From Oryzias latipes (Eukaryota; Chordata; Actinopteri; Beloniformes; Adrianichthyidae), in NCBI RefSeq assembly GCF_002234675.1, contig NC_019880.2, forward strand, positions 15,055,756 to 15,119,755: a stretch of DNA of 64,000 bases, in the 5' to 3' direction. Shown one piece after another: positions 53,701 through 63,784 of this stretch. A program made the position numbers and the translations under genes. Each line of letters starts with the position of its first letter. Within the stretch, counting starts at the first letter, position 1. Under the pieces are notes generated by a model, which did not search any database, was not told where the DNA came from, and saw only the letters and a list, made by a program, of their open reading frames with translations.

Positions 53701-54462
53701 CAAGAGTCTTCACCTTCAGCTAGTTTCTAAGGGTTTGCATCAAACATCCGTTTTATGTCTGTTGAATCCAGGTATTGCAGCAGCCACCATGTTCACTCCA
53801 GACAAGATGACCGAAGTGTCCGAGACGCAGCTCCGCGTTGCCTTCGATGGCGACGCTGTGCTTTTCTCGGATGAGTCTGAGCAGATTTACAAGGCCCACG
53901 GGCTGGACAAGTTCTTCGAGCACGAGAAAGCGCACGAGAACAAGCCTCTGGACCATGTACAGTACATGAATGACAAACCACTTGCTACATTGCTACTTTT
54001 TCATTGAGCAGAAAACTCAAAAAATGGGAAGCCTTAGTTGCTTCTTTCTTTCTTTCAAAGTTGTAAAGCGAGTCTTTATTATTTGATTTCCTGCAGGGAC
54101 CACTGAAGGGCTTCCTGGAGGTTTTAGGGAAGCTCCAGAAGAAGTTCTATGCCAAAGGCCATCGCATGGACTGTCCCATCCGCACCTATCTGGTGACCGC
54201 TCGCAGTGCAGCCAGTTCTGGTGCCAGAGCCCTGAAAACTCTGCGCTCATGGGGTCTTGAGATCGACGAGGCTCTGTTCTTAGCAGGAGCCCCGAAAGGC
54301 CCAATGCTGGAGAAGATCAGGCCACACATCTTCTTCGACGACCAGATGTTTCACGTGGAGGGAGCGGCAGAAATGGGGACAGTGGCGTGTCACGTGCCCT
54401 ACGGCGTTGCACAGAGAATTGTGAGGAAAGGAGGGAAAGAGACTTCTCCTGTAGTTAAGTAG
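50771..54462 (+). CDS. nt5c1a: Cytosolic 5'-nucleotidase 1A
   Basis: This enzyme hydrolyses AMP to adenosine in the cytosol and is activated by ADP. The exons are 50771-50911, 52691-52858, 53032-53161, 53568-53690, 53772-53956 and 54097-54462. All have GT-AG borders in phase and total 1113 nt, giving 370 residues (human 368). Exon 1 ([13 protein letters not shown]...) is low-complexity and weakly conserved, as in mammals. Conserved parts are [17 protein letters not shown] (48-64), LIERF-like [24 protein letters not shown] and [14 protein letters not shown] (D213/D215, HAD-like motif I). [25 protein letters not shown] (279-298), LAGAPKGP and [11 protein letters not shown] (DD 330-331) complete the core. 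No disruption is seen. The family is muscle-enriched in mammals. Confidence 0.95.
51530..51862 (+). repeat. ~560-bp TIR element, copy E (3' part), in nt5c1a intron 1
   Basis: Shares 'cctaacattagcggtgcaac', 'tgcatcagaatggagtggag' and the end 'cattggtgtgggtcttcaa' with the other copies. The 5' third is missing. Confidence 0.75.
51930..52450 (+). mobile_element. LINE reverse-transcriptase fragment
   Basis: In a broken plus frame around 52180-52330 the residues [19 protein letters not shown] and [10 protein letters not shown] match the start of a LINE RT domain (the usual teleost pattern is SGKAPGVDE). The upstream part resembles the linker of the same element. No catalytic motif remains. It lies in nt5c1a intron 1. 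Confidence 0.6.
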
Positions 54463-56802
54463 CAAAGACACAGACGAGGGGACCATACCTACAGGGATTC
54501 TTTCATTTTACATTTGGCAGGAAGATGTGAGAACAGCGGGAGAATAAAACCTTAGCTAAAATGTCCAGGAAGTGAAAACTTGAATAAAGCCATATTACGG
54601 TATATTTTATCCTAAATTAAACAAAAACTTTATGTGCAATTAATTATTCGTATGTTTAATGATTAGAAAACAGCTTACCAACATATTTTATACATTAGCG
54701 CTGATAAATCTAATATATTTGTCCAGTTATTGCTCATCTTGACAGTAGAATTATGCAACGTCTATAAATCAGTCACTGAGATTCACTTTAAAATACATTC
54801 AAATTCTTTGCAAACCTTATTGAAGTCCAAACATGACAGTAGTTGGCATTTCCTGCTTCCTATATAGGTAAATTAACACTTAGGTAGTAAAAAGAACATT
54901 TTCTTCATGCAACAGCATTACACTGACAGGATTTCTGTCTTCACACTGAACCCTTAAGATGTTTTGATGCCCCTTTTCCAAAGCAAAACGCCTTTTTGAA
55001 GTAAAGTATTTTAAAAAATCTAACAGATATTCGATAAAATATGTTTAGGCTTGATGTAATAAAAAAAAGCGACTATTTTTTTAAATTCTTGTTATGCAAG
55101 CCTGTGGATTAGTGCAATTCTACTGTACAGAGTCAAAGCAGTGCCTTTTTTCTCTCCAGTTTTTTTTATGCATGTTAGTACGCGTTCCTCCTACATGTTC
55201 ATGATTAATGTTTTGGAATGTTTTTAAAGATAGAAAATAACAAAAACACTGGAAGAAATTCAGTTAAAGACTCTGTACATTTGATGTTCTGCTCTTACTG
55301 TTGTGGTTCTTTTTGCAGTTGGATTCTAAAGGAGCAACTCCTCACATCTTATAAACAGCAGCCTGGCAGCTTGTTATGTTCGTTTGCTGTATCTGATGTT
55401 ATAACACTTGTTCTTGAAGTTGGTGTTGAAGTCAAAGGTTTATTGTACATTTGCTGTCTGTGACCGTACAATTTTGAGAAGCTTTGAAAATAAAATAAAA
55501 TGAAAAAGAAGTTAAAAGCTCTGTCTTTTCACAGAAAATTCAGCAAATAAACAGAAATGCATGAAATAAACAAATACATCCTCTATTGGACAGCAGAGGG
55601 CGACAAACCCTAACATTAAGACTGATGTTTACTAATCACTATTAGCTGATCACCCTGGACCTTCTTGAGGTAAAAATAAAATAAAAAACAATAAATTAAA
55701 CACATCCAAAAGTTTACTGTGAGTGGGGGGTAGTTTTTTTTAAAGTAAAGGTTGTAAAATATAATTGTATTTGTATGAATGTTTCTTTGGATATATTGAA
55801 TGCAATTATAACAAAGAATTTGGTGTATTTAACTGTCAAACCAGCATTTTATTGACACCTTTTAACTTTAAATATTTTGTACAGACATCTTTAAAGTAAC
55901 ACAATTTCACCAATTTTCCTCTAATTTCATTATTGTTAACAATTTTATATTAAATCTCCTTTCCTTTATTTGAAGCAAATATGTGCTTTTTTCTTTGATA
56001 TTGTGGCAGGAGGGAAGTTTGTGCCTAATGTTTTTACACCATCCGGCAAAGGTGAAAACATAAACCACCAGCCTATTAATACAAAGCTTCATTTACTTGT
56101 TCAAGCTGCTATTTCAAGTGTTTTTCTCTTTCTAAAAGATCTACTTTGAACCTTAAACTATGAATTTATATTTTCAATTAAACTTTTCTTTTGTTAAACT
56201 GTGTCAGATATTGTCTCCCAAATTGATCCTTTTGACATTTTCTTGCTGTCATGAAAGGCATTTTTAATGGTAGCTAAGATTTTTAACAGCATCAATCTCA
56301 GTAGTATTGTCCCTTGGCCTTCATACAACATCGTTTCAGACAGAATGAAAACGCATTTACTGAAAACAAGTAAAATTAATAGAATAAAACACTAATATGC
56401 ACCAATAAACAAAGGAATAAATAATGATTAAAAAGGAACCACATTCAGCTATCCTGGCCCCCGTCTACCTCTCATCTTTACTTTTAAATTTATCCAAACA
56501 AATCACCATATGCCTACAATATATTCCAAAGAATACACAGTGGTGTTATACAACCTACCGATCAACAGGTCCGGTGCATGAAAATCCATGTGGCTTTAGG
56601 GTTTCCCCAATTTGCTGCTGAGTGAAGCCACCAGAAACTGAAAAAAACAAAAACAAAAAAACAACAGATAAGCACAGGACTCTCTGACATAGGACAGTCT
56701 TGTGGTATTCTGACGAAATATAAAAATCCTTATCAATGCCAAAAGGTTATAAAAATACCTTTGTTAAAAGAGACACAGACACCCTAAGGATACCACAAGT
56801 AT
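54463..56802 (+). other. nt5c1a 3' UTR and downstream flank
   Basis: AATAAA occurs at 54543-54548 and 54583-54588, soon after the stop codon. A second cluster lies near 55488-55500 and could serve a longer UTR. Beyond that, nothing is recognised up to the MITE at 56803. Confidence 0.5.
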
Positions 56803-57006
56803 CCCTTGTGCTATCTTAGATGACCCCACCCTTACATTGACGTGTTCTTCCTACCATGACAAAGGTGGATAAAGGTGAAAAGGATTTCATATAATCCATG
56901 GACACCAGTGAGGTTCACAAATCATTGAACAAAAAAGGTTCAGAGCACTGTCTAGGGTCTAGATGACCCAACTCCCAATGTTAAAGTGCCTAGGATAGCA
57001 CAAGGG
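56803..57006 (+). mobile_element. TTAA-type MITE, copy 2
   Basis: The ends cccttgtgctatc and gatagcacaaggg are inverted. The body has 'gatgaccccacccttacatt' and 'acaaaggtggataaaggtga'. Same orientation as the copy at 46 kb. Confidence 0.8.
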
Positions 57007-57879
57007 ATAATGGATGGACACGTCAAAGCCTGCACACATCCCCTGCAGCTCCAGCACGCATTCCCAGACTCCGCACAAAGTCCTGATGCCCATGGTCAGC
57101 CCCAACGGTGCCCAACGGCACACACAGGTGGCGGCTGATGCCCGTCCGTCATGAAAAATTCCAGACTCCAGTGGCATCTGGCGAGTCAGGGAGACAATTA
57201 AGGAGACACGATGGGGTGGCTTAAGTCCAAATGGGCCCTTCTGTAACTTGACAGGCAGCATCCAAATTAGTGGCGCCAAAACAACAACAATAGCGGCGCC
57301 TACTCCTGCAACTTAGGAGGACGATCGAAAGGGGTCGCATGAGCAGCATAAACAAAAAGCCAGGTAGTCCAGCCTAGGATTAGGGCCAAGACACAGCCAT
57401 ACAGCGTCTGATGCTGCAATCAGGGCACTCATCACCATTTCAGAAGGGCGTTTGATGCTATCCTCAGCAATAAAACCCTGTGCTGAGCAGCCTGAGGCTA
57501 CGTTCAGCTGATCCTGTATGGGAGCAGCAGCCAGCAGCTGGTGGAAGGAAACCACTTCTATAAACCCTCTGCAGGTGAGCAGCTGGTGCGCACAGGTGGA
57601 AGCATTTTACAAAGTGGCACACATCCACGTGGAAACAGAAAACGTCATAACTGTTGATGTTGGTTTTCTAGCAGCTTGTGGTAAGAAGCTGTTGGTGAGT
57701 CTGGAGGTTCTGCATTTTATGTATTAATGTCTTTTGCCCTGAGGGAACTACACAGTTCGAAACATTTATGGAGAGGGTGTGAGGAGTCCTTGTCTATTGC
57801 CAGGGCTCCATTTACAATACAAAGAAAGAAATGCTGAAAACAATCTATTACCCTTTTATGGATCCATGTGCCAGCGCCT
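57007..57879. other. Unassigned, relatively GC-rich interval
   Basis: Minus frames 56959-57279 and 57313-57555 contain hydrophobic stretches but match no family I recognise. Codon context and splice signals do not support them. Confidence 0.35.
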
Positions 57880-58160
57880 TCGCTCCCACCTACTGTACAG
57901 GTAAGTGCAGTCTTTTACCAAAACCACCTTAAAAAACAAACCCCTCCCCTGAATCAGCCCCCTTGAGAAGCACAGTTATAGAGGACAGCATTTTTCTGTC
58001 CTCAAAGCTAAAATGGAACAACTATGAGAGTGATCACTGTTTTAATCTTATACTTCTTGTGTTATTTTTATTATAATTATTATTATGTATTTTCTTTGAC
58101 TGATCCACAGGTAAGGCTGTTCTTTTAGGTGGAGCTAGGACTCTAGTAATGGCTGCTGCC
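57880..58160 (+). pseudogene. Decayed ISG12-like copy (5' exons only)
   Basis: This region aligns with 59829-60120, the 5' part of the intact ISG12-like gene. Shared blocks are the start-codon exon (ATGGAACAACTAT at about 58017) and the second small exon (acceptor ccacag at about 58111, then AAG GCT GTT CTT). The exon-1 donor is GAGAGT instead of GTGGGT and the exon-2 donor is GCTAGG instead of GTAGAA, so both splice sites are lost. The main hydrophobic exons are absent and RTE-derived sequence lies where they should be. Confidence 0.65.
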
Positions 58161-58386
58161 TATCACAATACACCACGCTGCAACAGTCTCAATGGCCACT
58201 TTGTTTCCTGATGCAGTAGCCCAAGGGTAGTGATCGAGGGCCTGAAGTGGGGCTCGCTGGGAGCAGAGAGGGAGCACAGAGAGTGGTAGACACTGCACAG
58301 CGCAAAATAAAACTAAACTAAACTAAAACGGCAGACCAAAAAAGCAGTGGTGTCTTGTCAGCACCTGAATGGCTGAATGGAGAAAG

Positions 58387-58438
58387 ATCCAAACAAACCA
58401 GGATGGCTTCTCCGGATGCCATCCTGGTTTGTTTGGAT
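58387..58438. repeat. Perfect 21-bp hairpin
   Basis: Arms at 58387-58407 and 58418-58438 are exact reverse complements with a 10-nt loop. It lies exactly at the upstream edge of the RTE fragment. Confidence 0.92.
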
Positions 58439-59065
58439 GAGAGGGACCCAAGTGGTAGAGTGAGGTTACAGGGAGAAGAGATAAAGAAGGTGGAGGATTT
58501 GAAGTATCCATTTGAAGTAACAGTCCAGAGACGTAGAGAGTGTGGAAAAGAACCAAAGATGCGAGTGCAGGCAGGTTGGAATGGATGGAGAAAAGTGTCC
58601 GGTGTGACGTGTGATAGAAGAGTTTCAGATCAAATGAAAGGAAAGACATACAAAACTGTGGTGAGACCAGCCACGTTGTTCAGCCTAGAGAAAGCAGCAC
58701 TGAGGAAAAGACAGGAAACAGAGCTGGAGGTAGCAGAGATGAAGATGCTGAGGTTCTCTTTGGGAGAGATCAGGATGAATGGAATCAGGAATGAGTAAAT
58801 CATGATGGACAACACATGTTAGAGGTTTTTTTAGTTAAAATCTGAGAGGCCAGACTGAGATGGTTAGGACATGTCCAGAGGAGAGACAGTGAATAAATTG
58901 ATAGAAGGAGAGTGAGTCTTGAGCTGCCAGGCAAGAGGTCCAGAGGAAGATCCTAGAGGAGGTTTATGGATGCAAAGACATGAAGGTATGTGATGTTCTA
59001 GGATGAAGAAAACAGGGTTAGATGGAGGAAGCTGAATCACTGTGGCGACTCCTGAAAGAAAAAGT
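58430..59065 (+). mobile_element. RTE LINE 3' fragment
   Basis: The plus frame 58355-58798 contains GRVRLQGEEIKKVEDLKY, RVQAGWNGWRKVSGV, CDRRV and EVAEMKMLRFSLGEIR. It corresponds to the C-terminal third of the RTE protein at 12.4-14.4 kb but is clearly diverged and stopped. The 3' end (...cactgtggcgactcctgaaag) matches the end of that family. Confidence 0.85.
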
Positions 59066-59967
59066 AGAGAAGAAGTAAAGAAGGTTTTTGTTTGAGTTAT
59101 TTATGTTTTCAGTTTTGGACAGTAGGACAATGTGTTCCCAGCACAACTTTATATATTTTATATGCATACAGTAGTTTTGGTGGTATTTATTATCTATCTC
59201 CTCTGAGGAACTTCTGTTCATTTAAGGATTACTTTTTGCTTGTAGCACTCATTCCTTCCATCAGAATTACAAAATCCCTCTGAGGTAACTAATTAAGGTG
59301 TAACTGTAACTAATAACAGTCTACTTTCTATTAAACAGCAAAATAGCAAAACTAAGTGTTGATTATGCCTCTGTTAGTTTCAGTGTCCTGCTCTTTCCTT
59401 CTATCAGGTTTTCACCTTTAAGTTATCTTTTCCAAAGAATCGAAAAACATTCTGTTTTCAAATTCCACTCTCAGATGCAGCAGGTAAAGGTGTGCAAACA
59501 CCTGGAGAAACAACATTCTGAATGACTCCATTCAAAACCAAACAATAGTAGAGGACTGACACCAGAAAGGGGTTGATGCTTATTAAATGGAAGTGCAGTT
59601 TCCTGCCTTAAATGAGGAAAACCACATAATTTCTGTACATTTCTGTGCTGTTCTGTTGCAGCAAAAGCAGCTAAAGTCATTTGAAGAAAAGAAGTAAAAA
59701 TGTATGTACATTTTTGCTTCTATCACTTTAAAAAAAAACCTCATAGCTTCTGATGGAGATGTCAACATCTGAAGATCAGGATGGAGATATCCTGGAAAAC
59801 AAAACTCAACTGGATTGTTTTTAAATTGTTAGGTGCAACCTACTGAACAGGGAAGTCCAGTCTTTTTTCCAAGACATGACGTTAAAAACAAACCCCTCCT
59901 CTACATCAGCGCTTTAAAAAGAAAAATGACAGAAGAGGACAGCTTTTTTTCTGTCCTCAAAGCTACA

Positions 59968-60763
59968 ATGGAGGAACTATGTGGGTGATCACTGTTTGAA
60001 TCTTATTCTTGTTTTATTAACTGAATTATTACATCCTGGAAAAACAAACATTTTTAATGTTTTTCTTTGATTGCTCCACAGGTAAAGCTGTTCTCATGGC
60101 TGGAGGTAGAACTCTAATGGAACTTCCTTAAATATGTTCTAAACATGAATTCAGCTTTTCTTTGGTTTGATTCGCAGGAGGAGTTGTTGTTGTGGTTCTG
60201 ATCCCTGCTGTTATAGCTGCACTGGGTTTCTCAGCAGCAGGAATAGTAGCAGGATCCATCGCTGCAAAACTGATGGCATTATTTTCAACAGGAGGACTCG
60301 TGCCAGGTTTCATAGGATACCTACAATCATTTGGTAAGCTTGATGGAAATTTCACGTTCAGGTTTTTCCCAGTCTATCTTTTAATCTATGCAGTGCCTCC
60401 TACTATTTTAGTCACGGCGTTTCCTTCAATTTAATGTCTGATATTTAAAACTGTTGCTTTTGACCTAATGTGTCTTATAACTTTTTTTAAAACTGTTGTT
60501 AACTAATTTTTATGTACTTCTGTTTCGACAAGCACCTTTTGTTCAACAGCATGTTAAAGAAAAGTGCTATAAAGTGACTGAATGATTGATGAAGAACTGA
60601 AAAAGGAAAACTCAAGACAGATGTTTGTTTTACCTGTAAACATCTGTTGTTTCCTGCAGGCGCGATTGGTTTTTCTTGGAGTGGCGTAACGCTTCTTTTC
60701 ACTACTGGATGTGTTTTAGTTTACATGATATTGAGCATCTGCAACCAAACTGGAGCTGCATAA
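59968..60763 (+). CDS. IFI27/ISG12-like small hydrophobic protein, divergent
   Basis: Four coding exons: 59968-59980, 60082-60105, 60178-60333 and 60660-60763. They are in phase (297 nt, 98 residues) with GTGGGT, GTAGAA and GTAAGC donors and ccacag, cgcag and ctgcag acceptors. The third exon gives GGVVVVVLIPAVIAALGFSA and AGIVAGSIAAKLMALFSTGG, the ISG12 motif (hydrophobic, Gly/Ala-rich, AAGIVAGSIAAK). It departs from the usual [18 protein letters not shown] continuation. The last exon encodes a hydrophobic tail (VTLLFTTGCVLVYMILSI) rather than the common Gly/Ala-rich one. ISG12 proteins are interferon-induced membrane or mitochondrial proteins affecting apoptosis. The starting exon is only 13 coding nt, so the start is the least certain part. 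Confidence 0.75.
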
Positions 60764-60947
60764 AGGATGACTCACTGATTTACTCTGCACCAGCTCCTTA
60801 GATGTTTATGTTATAATGGTAGGTGGTCAGTCGCTTAACTTTGCACCACGACTTCCCCACAGTCATAATGTAAACAAATGTATGTTCTTCCAGAATTTTC
60901 TGAATATATTTCCTGTTGTATTTGTGATTCTCTGACTTTCTGAAAGA

Positions 60948-60953
60948 AATAAA
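60948..60953 (+). terminator. Polyadenylation signal of the ISG12-like gene
   Basis: AATAAA about 185 nt after the stop codon, repeated immediately (aaataaaataag). Confidence 0.55.
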
Positions 60954-60959
60954 ATAAGA

Positions 60960-61080
60960 ACAATTGAAGCTTTTGTTTGAGTTATTTTGAGTTTGACAAA
61001 GCCAGTACGGTTCACCCCTGTGTTCCCAGCATAACTTTACACTATGGTTTTTGTAAGTTCATGTATGTATAGCAATTTTT
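60960..61080 (+). repeat. Duplicated 3' flank of the ISG12-like units
   Basis: The phrases 'cttttgtttgagttatt' and 'tgtgttcccagcataacttt' also occur at about 59082-59155, after the RTE fragment of the decayed unit. This indicates that the duplication included downstream DNA. Confidence 0.65.
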
Positions 61081-61576
61081 CATCATAAACATACATGAAC
61101 CTAAACTCTTGGTTTATTTCTACAGTTAATGATAATCCCAATTTGCTCCATTTAATCAGTTTGTTAAATTAGTTTTTAGAAAGTTCCTCTTCCATAATGG
61201 TAAAGTCCATTTGATATGATATGAGAAAATGTATTTAAAGAGCTGTGAATGTCAGAAAGACAGAAAAAGGGACAATGCTGCAAACACAGCTGCTAAAGTC
61301 AAGTTTAACGTTTTTATGGTATTTTTATTCTTGTCCTGCTGTAAAGACTCTGGATGAGAATATACATTTCATTTACATTAAAAATAATTTACAATAACAA
61401 AAGAAAATTAAAGAAAGTTAAGATAAAAAAGAAAAAACAATTTTTTTAGGTTCATCTATGTCTAGCCATTTTTCCATCATAATATTAGAAAATATTTAAT
61501 CTTAATTTTGTTTGTCCAGTTACAGATAATCCCACATTGCTGTTCAGTTGCTATTGACTTCATTAGTTTGTCGTAA

Positions 61577-61787
61577 CCCTTGTGCTATCCTAGGCACTTT
61601 AACGTTGGGAGTTGGGTCATCTAGACCCACTAGACAGTGCGCTGAACCTTTTTTCTTCAATGATTTGTGATCTTCAATGGTGTCTTTAACGTTGGGAGTT
61701 GTGTTATCAACATACCTTTATCCACCTTTGTCATAGTAGGGAGAACACATCAATGTAAGGGTGGGGTCATCTAAGATAGCACAAGGG
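61577..61787 (-). mobile_element. TTAA-type MITE, copy 3
   Basis: Ends cccttgtgctatcc and gatagcacaaggg with TTAA on the right (61788-61791) and a near match (gtaa) on the left. It is inverted relative to the other two copies and has an internal partial duplication of 'ctttaacgttgggagttg'. Confidence 0.82.
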
Positions 61788-62859
61788 TTAATCGTGTCTT
61801 AAATTTTTTAACCAACCAGTCAGAGTGCAGGACTCAGAAGACTGTAAAGTTAGAAAGATCTTCACAGGTTCGGACATTCGCTCTCAATAACTCTTCTGAT
61901 AAGCGTTCAAATGTGACAGTAAGTATCTCAATCATTAGGTATTAACACAGAGTTAACTAAAAATACATTTCAAAGAAAGATCATAAAAATAACCCTGGGA
62001 ACATTTTGAAATTAGATAAAAAGATTATCCGAGGGGGGCCTTAACATTTGTTTACACATAACTTGACTGACAAACATTTGTGATTCTTGGTCTAAAAAGA
62101 AAAGAAAAGTACATAGTTATTCTACAAGTAAAACCGATAAACTGCACGCTGGACTCAACTTAGCTTTATTAGTCATACTGTTATCAGCAGAATAAACTGA
62201 GTACGGCTTGAGAGATAAGAGTGGAACCAGTTAAGGTGTATGTTTGTCATCCTGATGGTGGAAAGTCTTTCTAGGAGGAAAGTATGAGAGAGGATTGTTT
62301 CTGTGCTGTGAAGAGGATGGAAGCCTGACTAGAATTGTTCATTGAAGTTATTGCCAGAGAGAGGAATTCAGAGTTGTCCAGCAATAATTTACTTTGAGAA
62401 AATTCCATCTAAGGTTTTTGAGTTTATCAGCAGTCCACATCCAGCAGCTTCTGTAGAGGGGGGCCAGACTGACAGAGTGGGGGTGTTTGATAAAGTCGTC
62501 CAGAATAATCGTATGAAAAACAGCTGTCATTTCTGTCACTTGACTCACTCCTCTCCTCTCAGAAAGTGAGCTTAGCTCTTGTTCCTGGACTGTTTATGCC
62601 TCTGGGGTGGAGATTCGAACAACAGGGTGGTGCCTTTGTGTTGACACCAAGTCAATGGACCAAAGTACTGATGATGGTTGTGGTTTCTCATTTCAGAACA
62701 GATCTCTGTCTGCAAAAAACTTTTTTCTTTTGTTTTTACTGCTCTATAAACATGTTTAAAGGAGGTTTTGGTTTGACCAAAAATTAAACATTTCATTTCA
62801 GCTTGAAATGCATTAATATATATAAAAAATAACTAAAACACTGAAGGACAGTTTCTACA

Positions 62860-62940
62860 TTCCTCCTCCTCGTCATCAGCAGCAATAACCATCAAAAACT
62901 CGCCTTCAAAGCTGACATGGAACAAATGTGGATATCTTGC
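62860..62940 (+). pseudogene. Possible first-exon relic of a third ISG12-like copy
   Basis: 'ttcaaagctgacATGGAACAA' resembles the start-codon region of the two units to the left (tcaaagctacaATGGAGGAA and tcaaagctaaaATGGAACAA). No following exons were found on this strand. Weak evidence. Confidence 0.3.
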
Positions 62941-63286
62941 ATTTACCAGTTTGACTTTGTCTTTGTAAAACTTGTGTTGTTTTTGTTTTGCTGAAGTTAA
63001 TTAAATTATTTTTCACAAAGCAAATATAGAAAAGACTGTTAGCTTATGACTTGAGAAAAATCTACTCTAAAATCCCAGAGGAATCCATCAGTTTTTGGAA
63101 AAGTAGACAAAGAAAAGAATAAAAATCTTTTTATTTCTTTTTCTCTTTTAAAGACAGTGTTTGTCCTTTCATCACAAGGATAAGGATTAAGCAATTAATT
63201 TTACAGATGTTGTCAATTATTCTAATTGACAAGAGTAAAATCATCTTCAGTCATGTGTTCCTTGTGTTCTGGACTGTTTTTCTGTC

Positions 63287-63709
63287 TCAGATGAGTGCTG
63301 CCACAAGTCCGCCGGCTGCTCCTCCAACACTCCCCACGGCGGCAGTGGCAGCACCTGACAACCCAGCCATACCTGCAGGAGAACACAGGGTAGATACTGT
63401 ATGTTAGGCTGCAGAAATGCAGAAGTGTGACCACCAGATCACACACAGTTTCCTCAACTCTACTGTGGGATTTCTACGACCAAAACTTGTACAAACATCT
63501 TGTTTCCTAGACTCTGAAAATCAATGTGATTTTCAGTTTGTTCTTACCGGCTGACTGCAGAAGAGCCACCACGCTTCCAGCTGCCACCCCTCCACCGTTA
63601 GCAACGGCAGCTGCTGACATCATGCTGGCCGCATAGGATCCAGCAGCAATCCCAGCCGAGGTGAAGCCAACAACTCCGAGGACAACAGGAGCCGCCACCA
63701 CAGCTCCAC
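63287..63709 (-). CDS. IFI27/ISG12-like protein, canonical, 5' end beyond window
   Basis: Two minus exons, 63548-63709 (acceptor tgtgag, donor GTAAGA) and 63287-63372 (acceptor ctgcag), join in phase. They encode [40 protein letters not shown] and [15 protein letters not shown], then [18 protein letters not shown] and a short tail ending ALI. This is the full ISG12 family motif, including the signature [14 protein letters not shown]. The upstream exon(s) with the start codon were not identified and may lie beyond 64000 or be too short to see. It is convergent with the plus-strand ISG12-like gene. Confidence 0.85.
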
Positions 63710-63784
63710 CTCACAGAAACAAAGGGAGACTCTCCTTAAGGCTAAAACAATAGGGATGATTCCAGTTTGAAGTGCAAGTTAAAG

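Noticed and set aside
56959..57555. Minus frames of 106 and 80 codons as a possible gene
   Set aside because: No recognisable family, no coherent splice sites joining them, and composition typical of chance frames.
59600..59967. Interferon-stimulated response element upstream of the ISG12-like gene
   Set aside because: Several GAAA-containing stretches exist, but none fits GAAANNGAAA; no element can be claimed.
60128..60355. Minus frame with Ala/Thr-rich sequence
   Set aside because: Antisense shadow of the plus-strand ISG12-like third exon.
63207..63407. Plus frame [20 protein letters not shown]
   Set aside because: It is the antisense shadow of the last exon of the minus-strand ISG12-like gene, which has the family motif and correct splice sites.
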